Assembly (NCBI RefSeq): GCF_047663525.1
Contig: NC_092616.1
Coordinates: 4,253,501-4,317,500 of the forward strand
Direction: 5' to 3'
Length of the DNA stretch: 64,000 nucleotides
DNA from: Anas platyrhynchos
Lineage: Eukaryota > Chordata > Aves > Anseriformes > Anatidae
The translations under genes were made by a program, and so were the position numbers. This document shows, in pieces, positions 57,101-64,000 of the stretch (positions are counted from its first letter, which is position 1; the number at the start of each line of letters is the position of its first letter). A model generated the notes under the pieces. It did no database searches. It was not told the origin of the DNA and worked only from the letters and a program-made list of their open reading frames with translations.

Positions 57101-57719
57101 GAAGGAGAGCAGTACAAGGGGAAGGGTTTCTGGCACACTTCCGAGAGGCCTGTGGGAGCTGCAAGCCACACCAGTCTCTGAGACACTAGACAACTTTCCA
57201 CCAAGATCCAGATCCCAAAGATGCACCAGCTCCCAGGGAAACCTGACCCTGATTTGTCCCCCATCATGAGGATACATTGAGCCATGCCCAGACAAGCCCT
57301 CGGGCTCAGGACAGCCCTAGCATGAGGACCCAGGAGTCCTGACTGTCGCATTGTTCCTTAAGTCCAGCGGGACTCTCAGGCTGGGCTCCCACAGCAGCCA
57401 CCAGCCCTGTCCAGCCTCCCCCACAGCCCAGGACTTGCATCTTTGGACAGCTGACAGCCCCTGTGTCACCCCTTGAGAAGGAGCTCCCGACATCCTTACC
57501 TTTCGAGGAGAGCTGCAGGAGCCCTGAGAACATGGCAGTAAGGGTGGAAGTAATGGTCACTCTCCAGGAACCCTTCATGCTGCCGGCCCTCAGCTCAGGA
57601 CAAGGGATGCCCACCCTGGCTCCTCAACTACAACTCCTCTGCAAGGTGCCCCTGCTCCTCTGCCCATCAGCAAGGGTTGGGCAGGGAGGGTTTTGTCACA
57701 TCAGGGCTCCATGCACAAC
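57101..57719 (-). other. Partial third copy of the OR-unit outer flank
   Basis: 57,190-57,690 is related to 15,880-16,300 and, reversed, 48,680-49,090. It contains the leader exon listed next. Confidence 0.5.
57500..57578 (-). CDS. Orphan signal-peptide-like exon, copy 3
   Basis: ATG at 57,578, 26 codons (MKGSWRVTITST..., ending LQLSSK), then one base before donor AAAG|GTAAGG. Length and phase equal the other two copies; many codons differ, yet there is no stop or indel. No downstream exon was found before the CR1 at 57,100. Gene unknown. Confidence 0.42.
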
Positions 57720-57960
57720 AGAAAATTGTCATTTTATTGGTGTAAAACTGAAGATTGACTATATTTTTTTTAAGAATTTCAAAAATTTCACTTCAATTAG
57801 CTGAAATGATCGAACACTTCTAATACAACATTTGAGGTGCCCCATGAAATCAAAATGATCATATGATGATTATTACAGCATGAGAAAAAATACTGATCTT
57901 CCCCTGTAGTCGCATTGCCAGAACTCTGTCTCTTGAGCACCGCCTTTCATCTTCCCCATC
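57720..57960 (-). repeat. Long inverted repeat, right arm, first part
   Basis: Reverse of about 40,215-40,420, including a stretch on either side of GAACACTTCTAATACAA. It is separated from the rest of the arm by a CR1. Confidence 0.6.
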
Positions 57961-59150
57961 AGAGAATCATAGAATCATAAGTCAAGGTTGGAAAATGCCT
58001 CCAAGATCAGCTGGTCCAACTGTTGCCCTACTGCCAATGTCACCCAGTAAACCGTGTTCCTAAGCACCATGTCCAGCTTTTCCTTAAACACCTCCAGGGA
58101 CATCCCAATGCCTGACTACTCTTTCTGAGAAGAAATGTCTCCTAATTTCTAACCTAACCCCACCCCCAGTAAAATTTGAGGCCCTTCCCTCTAGTCCTAT
58201 CACTAGTTTCCTGTAAGAAGAGGCCAACACTCAGCTCCCCACCACTTCCTTTCAGGTAACTGTAGAGAGCAACAAGGTCTCCCCTGAGCCTCCTCTTCAC
58301 CAGACTAAACAACCTCAGTTCCCTCAGCTGCTCCTCATAGCACTTGCTTTCCAGGCCCTTCACCAGGTTTGTAGCCCTTCTCTGGACACACTCCAGCACC
58401 TGGATGTCCTTCTGGAAGTGAGGGGCTGAAAACTAAACAGAGTACATGAGGTACGGCCTCACCAGAGTAGAGTACAGGGGGATGAACATCTCCCTGGTCC
58501 TGCTGGCTACACTACTGATACAAGCCAGGATGCTGCTGGCCTTTTTGGCTACCTTGGCACACTGACAGCTCATGTTCAGGCAAGCTTTGACCACACCCCC
58601 AGATCCCTTTCCTCTGCACAGCTTTTGAGCCACTCTGCCCCAAGCCTGTAGCCTTGCATTGGAGTTATTGTGAGCAAAGGGCAGGACCTGGCACTTAGCC
58701 ATGGTGAACCTCATCCCATTGGCCTCTGCCCATTGAACCAACCTGTCCAGGTCCCTCTACTGGGCCTTCCTACCCTCTGGCAGTTTGACACTTCCCCCCA
58801 ACTTGGTGTCATCTGCAAACTTACTGAGGGCGCACTCAATTCCCACATCCAAAACATCCATAAAGATATTAAAGACGATGGGCCCCAACACCAACCCTTG
58901 GGGAACACCACTGGTGACCGCTCGTCAGCTGGATTTCACTTCATTCACCACTACTCTCTGGGCCTGGCCATCCAGCCAGCTTTTAACCCAGCATAGAGTG
59001 TACCTGTCCAAGCCATGGGCTGCCAGCTTCTCCAGGAGAATACTGTGGGAGACTGTGTCAAAGGCCTTGCTGAAGGCTAGGTAGACTACATCAACGGGCT
59101 TTCCCTCATCCCCCAGGCAGGTCACTGGTCATAGAAGGAGATGACGCTGG
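57961..59150 (-). mobile_element. CR1 LINE fragment
   Basis: Minus strand: 3' tail at 57,962 (CATAGAATCATA), ORF2 C-terminus, [36 protein letters not shown] at about 58,800, then [18 protein letters not shown] and the FYDQ-side sequence, ending mid-RT at 59,150. Frameshifted. It sits between the two parts of the inverted-repeat arm. Confidence 0.85.
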
Positions 59151-59162
59151 TCTGGCAGGACT

Positions 59163-59640
59163 TTCAGGTATTTCCAGCTGGTCTGATTAAAGAGACCATA
59201 TCAGAAGTCACCTTTCCAGCAGACTATCTGGACATGTGCAGTTTCTGTTGTTCTGCAGAGTTTTCTTCCACTTGCTCTTTGGTCATTCAGATCCTTCTGA
59301 TAAATCGAGTTGCTTCTTGGGACTTGAGGGGAATTCAACTTGCCTGTCCTTTGGTAGCCTCTCTCATCATCCATGTAGACAACTCTGTAGCTGTATTTCT
59401 CATTTACCATTTCCCATCTATTTGGGTCAGATGTTTTTCTGTACGCTTATCCCCTGTGCATGGTTCAACTTGGAAATGGCTCATTGCTGTGGACTTCTTT
59501 TACTTTTTTTTTTTTTTTAACATGTGTTTCTTTGCTGTATTTTTTTGTTAAGTATTAATAGCAAAGACACACACATACATAACAAGAAAAAACTGTTTGC
59601 ATCTGCTTTTCTCAGAGAAGGAGGCAGCAGCTGGTGGAAA
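59163..59640 (+). repeat. Dispersed repeat, copy 3
   Basis: Same element as 56,130-56,620 (GGTATTTCCAGCTGGTCTGA, CACCTTTCCAGCAGACTAT, CTTGCTCTTTGGTCATTCAG) with a T14-type run near 59,505. Confidence 0.55.
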
Positions 59641-61520
59641 GGGGCTGTAACATCCACCTGCAGATGTCAGTGGAGAAGTCTGATGTAATTAAAAGTGATG
59701 CAAGTCACGCTGGCTGATGTGAGAAGTGGTGGGGATGGAGAGCTGAGCAGCAAGGTTGTCCATACAGTCTAGGACTTCAAGGGACTGCTTTTCCTATCCA
59801 TCCAGACCTCCTTAGGAGACACTTTGGATCCACGTCAACTACTGAATGCTACTAAGTTAAATGAGCTTACATATGAAAATGTTATTTTGTAAAGTGGTCA
59901 TTGAAAACTTCCTCTTTAGCAACACTCTTGAAAACTTATTAATTAACTGTAGAAGTCTGGAAGACTGGATGAAAATGGCTGAATTGTAATGAGCCCCATG
60001 GTGCATTTGGTGCTGAGCCCATGGACCTCAGGTAGTGAGAAGAGAATGATGTAACTGCAGGAGAAGTCAAAGTCAAAAGGAAACTTTGAAGTGTCTAGGA
60101 GTATTAATGGGCCCCAGTGAGGGTCATTACTGACAAAGCCTCCCCATGGACTTGTTAGAGCAGACAATTGGAGGCCATGATTGCAGGTAGGCAAAAGCAC
60201 TGGGCAGGAAATTCTGATGCTGAGTAAAGGCCTTGGTTTGTTTGGTGAAGCAGAAAGGCCAAGCCCTGTCCCCCAGCCCCTGGGCAGGGAGGTCCTGTCC
60301 CTCACCCATGGCTCAGGGCTCTTCCTGGGGCAGTGGGATGTGGGGTGTGTGATGCTGTGTGAAGGACAATGCTATGACACCTGCTGGCCTCCCCACTGGG
60401 TTGCAAGGAGGAAACAAGGCCTCAGTGTCATGAGCACAGCATGTGTCCTCGTGAGCCTCAGTAGCAGAGACAACTGCCATAGCCAGGGGGACAAAGACCT
60501 TGGTGCTGCTGGGGCCTTCCAGCCTTGCCAGTGCTCGCGTTTTTTTCCACCAAAGGCTGTCCTGCACTGTCCTATCCCTTCCCACTTTTCCCTGCAGGCT
60601 GTAGGCACCCACCTTGCTTCTCCACCTTGCTCTCATCCAGATATTTCCTTACTTTCACTGATGTCTCCCCACCCTCCATGGCAGTTGCTTGAAACACAGT
60701 AGTATGAGCTGACCACAGACTCCTTCTGGGTGATGTCAGGCACCACAGCACTACCCTTTCAGTGACATTTCCTCCTGCAGGAGAACTTTGCAGTACAAAT
60801 GACAAGTGGGCCAGGTTGTCCAGCAGAATTCCCACCCACAGCCTCATCCATTTGATAAGTCCACATAGCACCAATCAGGCTATGAGGAGTCTCTGGGAGA
60901 CAAAGACACAGGCCAAGGTGCAGGTAGACAGTGTCCCTTTCGTTCCCCTCCCCTATGGGTTCAGCAATCCTGTTTTTGTCCTTCAAGTGCCTGGAGCTGG
61001 CTGTGGAAAAGCTTGCCCCATCACCTTCCCAGGGACTGAGGTGAGGCTCACCAGCCTTAATTCTTCCCACCCTATTTTCTCTTCTTCTGGAAGACAGATT
61101 TGAAGTCCTTCTAAGTCTCCAGAAAGTTCTCCGATCCCTCTGGCACATTTGCTGACATAGTCCAGGAAGGCAGGGAAAGGTGATGCAGGAGACAGGCCAG
61201 AACACACAAGTCTTTCTCTTGCACACCCAAAGGCAGGGCATTGCAGTGGTTGTGGTGTCCCGCTGGCTCCTGCTGCCTCTCCCAGATGCTGGGAGGCACC
61301 TCAGCCCTGCAGTGCATTGCCCTGCTCTGCACTCATCTGAGATACTGTATGGCATGAGGGAGGAATGGACACAGGCTGAAGGCATTTGTGCTCACTCAGG
61401 TTTGCCTCAGTACATGAACAAAATGTACACACTGAAGCCTCATCTATACAGGGCACACATACGGACTTCTGACTTAGCCATTCAGTGTCCTTCTGGGGGG
61501 GAACAAACCACCTCTCTGAG
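59641..61520 (-). repeat. Long inverted repeat, right arm, main part (F 3' flank)
   Basis: Reverse counterpart of 37,180-39,880. The matching frames are not conserved as proteins (indels between copies). No gene is recognised. Confidence 0.62.
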
Positions 61521-61749
61521 CTGGGTTCAGAGCCTAAAAAGTCACCCAAGATGTAACCAGGAAAATATCCACCTCTTATTCTCTACCGTATATACAATGA
61601 CAGGTTCAAGACTTTCCAATAAGTCTTCATTAATCAACACCCTGCAATTAAGACACAGATATCATTCCCTTAGTCTATGGGTGTCGCGTTAAAGGGATGT
61701 AGCTGATTAACCGTTACGGGCCCGGTTGGATTCAGAGTAATGAACCAGT

Positions 61750-61920
61750 CGGACATTCACCAAAACTGGGGGTCCGTTCGGACATTCACCAAAAACGTAA
61801 TAACCGCCTGGGGGTACGCTCAGACATTCACCAAAAACGTATTAACCACCTGGGGGTCCGTTCAGACATTCACCAACAATGCATTAACCGTCTGGGGGTC
61901 TGGTTAGATTCAGAACACTG
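61750..61920. repeat. 42-bp tandem repeat, about four units
   Basis: Units contain GACATTCACCAAAAACGTA, then TAACC and CTGGGGGTCCGTT. The consecutive copies differ at a few bases; the first unit is shortened. Confidence 0.85.
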
Positions 61921-62079
61921 AACTATCACGGATAACCACCCTCACCCTAGTTGCATTAATGAGAGCTATCACAATGCAATCAAGTATGGTTTATTACAGC
62001 AACAGATAATCAGGTTCTTTTGGATTGCCGGTGATAGTGACTATCTGCAAAAGCAAGCTAGTATGCATGAAATACACAG

Positions 62080-62206
62080 GTGTTATAGGTGTTACAGATG
62101 TTACAGGTGTTATAGGTGTTACAGTTGTTACAGATGTTATAGATGTTATAGATGTTATAGATGTTATAAGTGTTACAGATGTTATAGGTGTTACAGGTGT
62201 TACAGG
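62080..62206. repeat. 9-bp minisatellite, 14 units
   Basis: Units of GTGTTACAG / ATGTTATAG type, 14 in a row without length change. Being a multiple of three it gives a false open frame of Val-Thr-Asp and Val-Ile-Asp repeats. Confidence 0.9.
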
Positions 62207-62725
62207 TGCGCAGCCTAGAAATAAACGCGTTAAAAGGATCAAAGACTCTATAGAGATTTATAAGCAAATATTCAGATCTCACCCAAAGGCGTCCCAATGG
62301 GGGGGGAAGAGAGGCTCAGCCCGTCGACTGATCCCAGGAGTCAGGAGGTCCTAAGGATGCTGTATGTCCTCGGGATGGTATCTCCCCTGACGGTGGTATC
62401 TTCCCTGCCATCCCCTCTCTCTTGGGCCAATTTATATTATTTTCTATCTTTTAGGTGGAGCTTGAGTGGCTCTAGTCAAGCATATCTTAGTTATGATTGG
62501 TGTAAAGTTTTCCCGTCTCCGTTTAAAGTAATAGGCTCCGAGAAATTCAGAGCGCATGCTCAGTGAGGGGTGGTCGCACCTTGGAGGCGGGTAGCTTTTG
62601 GGATGGAGGTGTGTTTTGGTATTATAATGATATTATAATGAGCAAAAAGAACACTAGGGTACAGCATTTGTCAAAACATGACAGGTCTTTGGCTTAGGGT
62701 GGCAAAAAGTGCAGCTTTGTGCACA

Positions 62726-63237
62726 AGAACAATCGAGGCCCCACCTGATTACAGAGCCTAGCCGTGGTGTCTCCACTCCACTCCACGCTCCGTGGTGTTC
62801 CTTAGGGCTAGCACACCAAGTTTCCCCAGCGCGATAGCATCTAAGGTTGGGAGCCTAGGGAATGCTCAGATAATGCAGTTATGCCCTACCCTGAAAGCCT
62901 CTTCAATGCTGTACCTTTCCGTTCAAAACGTGAATGTTAGTTTTATTTTCCTAGTTACTTCAGGCATTTACACCACAATGGGCCTACTTAATGAAATGTC
63001 CATAAAATGTTCAATGATTCCATTTAGTCCATGAATTGGGTTCTATCCGTTGTTGTGACCCCAAAGGACAGGAGAAGACATACGTTACATGGAGTGATAG
63101 GGCACCAATGCCAGCTCAGGTTAGGTCACTGCTGCACTTGCACTGCTCCTTGTGAGGCTCCTCTGCTATTGGTTCGAGTGGTACCTCCTACAGAACATGG
63201 CTGTGTGGTGCTTATCTGCCTGCTGGGTTAAACCACA
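62726..63237 (-). mobile_element. Probable second LTR
   Basis: On the minus strand a sequence begins at 63,237 with TGTGGTTTAACCCAGCAGGC and continues AAGCACCACACAGCC, which matches the opening of a common avian LTR type. A possible AATAAA signal is near 62,940. The distal end was not located and may meet the preceding LTR-like segment. Confidence 0.5.
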
Positions 63238-64000
63238 GCACAGACCAGGCCGCAAAATCTGACATTGCAAATGAGCTCCACCCTTCACCCCTGCCCCAGA
63301 CTGGGCTCATCCACCGGCCACAGCCCTTTAGAGGTGTACTTGTTCCAACACAGCCTTATTCAGGAGTCTTATTCCCTTCGGAGCTTTACCTACTGTGTCA
63401 TGGAATTACCAGCAGCCACGGATGCTTGCAGGTATACCTTCTGTGTTGTACACTTATCCATGTGCCACATTCTCTTCAGAGGTGTACCTGCTCTAGTGTG
63501 GCCTTTTCCATCGCAGAAGGATGATGAGGAGTTCTGGGCTGCAATGCAGAGATTCAGTGCAGAGATGATTCAGGCGAATATAGGTCTGGGATATATTGGC
63601 TGATAGAGGACCAACAGGGTCAGGCTTTGGAAGAAGCCTGATTAGTTGTGGGGAAACCACTGGTATTGGTAAATACTCAGAAAAACACAGGGATGTATTT
63701 CAAGCCACAGCCAGTAAGGATGGAGAGAAGTTAGGACAGCTTTGGCAGTCATCAGGCCAGACTGAACTGAGAATGTGAGTGTATGGTAAAAGTCTGCAGG
63801 GATGCAAGCACAGGTAGAGGAAAATGTAGGACAGGCTGTGGAGGGGGATGACAACGGGCCATTTGGGGCTGGAGCCCCCCCAGTGGAATAGATGACCTCA
63901 GGGCTACAGCTGCAGCCTCTTCCACTAAGGCCCACCAGAGGACACTGGTCCCTTACAGCCCCAGGGCCTTGTTACCTCCTCAACCCCACAGAGCCTGGCA
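63238..64000. other. Unassigned region at window end
   Basis: No gene is recognised. Short frames on both strands lack motifs. The window ends here. Confidence 0.3.

Larger units (their letters stand above)
61682..62725 (-). mobile_element. LTR-like sequence with internal tandem repeats
   Basis: Minus-strand features of an LTR: TATAAA-like boxes (AATATAAATT at about 62,435 and TTATAAAT at about 62,258), an AATAAACC signal (61,988-61,995), and TG...CA ends if bounded at 62,725 and 61,682. No target duplication, primer site or internal genes were found. The limits are tentative. Confidence 0.4.

Noticed and set aside
61750-61920. Regular repeats resembling a CRISPR array
   Set aside because: The units are head to tail without unique spacers, in an animal genome next to LTR-like sequence.
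62025-62354. 109-codon frame with Val-Thr-Asp and Val-Ile-Asp repeats
   Set aside because: Produced by a 9-bp minisatellite; there is no protein-like sequence outside the array.
1-64000. tRNA genes
   Set aside because: I did not see any A-box/B-box cloverleaf on reading both strands. A tRNAscan-SE run would settle this.

Overview
This is bird genomic DNA: one block of an olfactory receptor (OR) cluster buried in retrotransposon debris. Three things point to a bird. There are many CR1 LINE fragments with the usual ATTCTATG / ATTCTGTG 3' tails. There are solo LTRs starting TGTGGTGG or TGTCGTGG that end in CA, a type I know from avian genomes. There are six near-identical class II ORs of the OR14-like (gamma-c) type that is expanded in birds. 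No other intact host gene was recognised.

Layout. Six OR units, here called A to F, lie at about 6.8 (+), 11.0-12.0 (-), 23.5 (+), 34.8 (+), 42.0-43.0 (-) and 53.7 kb (+). B, D, E and F have single-exon full-length reading frames (311, 320, 319 and 312 residues). A and C are each broken by one frameshift. Each unit has the same plan: a GC-rich block of 0.6-0.9 kb, 1.6-2.5 kb of intron-like DNA, a splice acceptor just before the ATG, then the coding exon. The GC-rich block carries a consensus GTAAGT splice donor, and in most units a TTAAAG box upstream of it. I read the block as promoter plus untranslated first exon. B and D carry a different version of this exon from A, C, E and F.

Architecture. 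B|C and E|F are head-to-head pairs, and the B|C segment (about 10-24.5 kb) reappears reversed as E|F (about 42-55 kb). The flanks of E and F downstream of the genes (37.2-40.4 kb and 57.7-61.5 kb) are also inverted copies. Unit A, with its upstream CR1, is another partial copy of the B/F flank. The copies are mosaic: B shares its 3' end with F but its 5' intron with A and E.

Other contents. A young CR1 (24.87-27.46 kb) has an uninterrupted 817-residue endonuclease/reverse-transcriptase frame. A chimeric antisense 28S rRNA fragment is joined to a CR1 3' end (3.8-4.3 kb). A decayed OR pseudogene of a different family lies at 31.7-32.6 kb. A 26-codon signal-peptide-like exon occurs three times. 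The last 3 kb hold LTR-like sequence with a 42-bp tandem repeat and a 9-bp minisatellite.

Family names are from memory and motif reading; no database search or alignment was run, and most repeat boundaries are good to tens of bases only.
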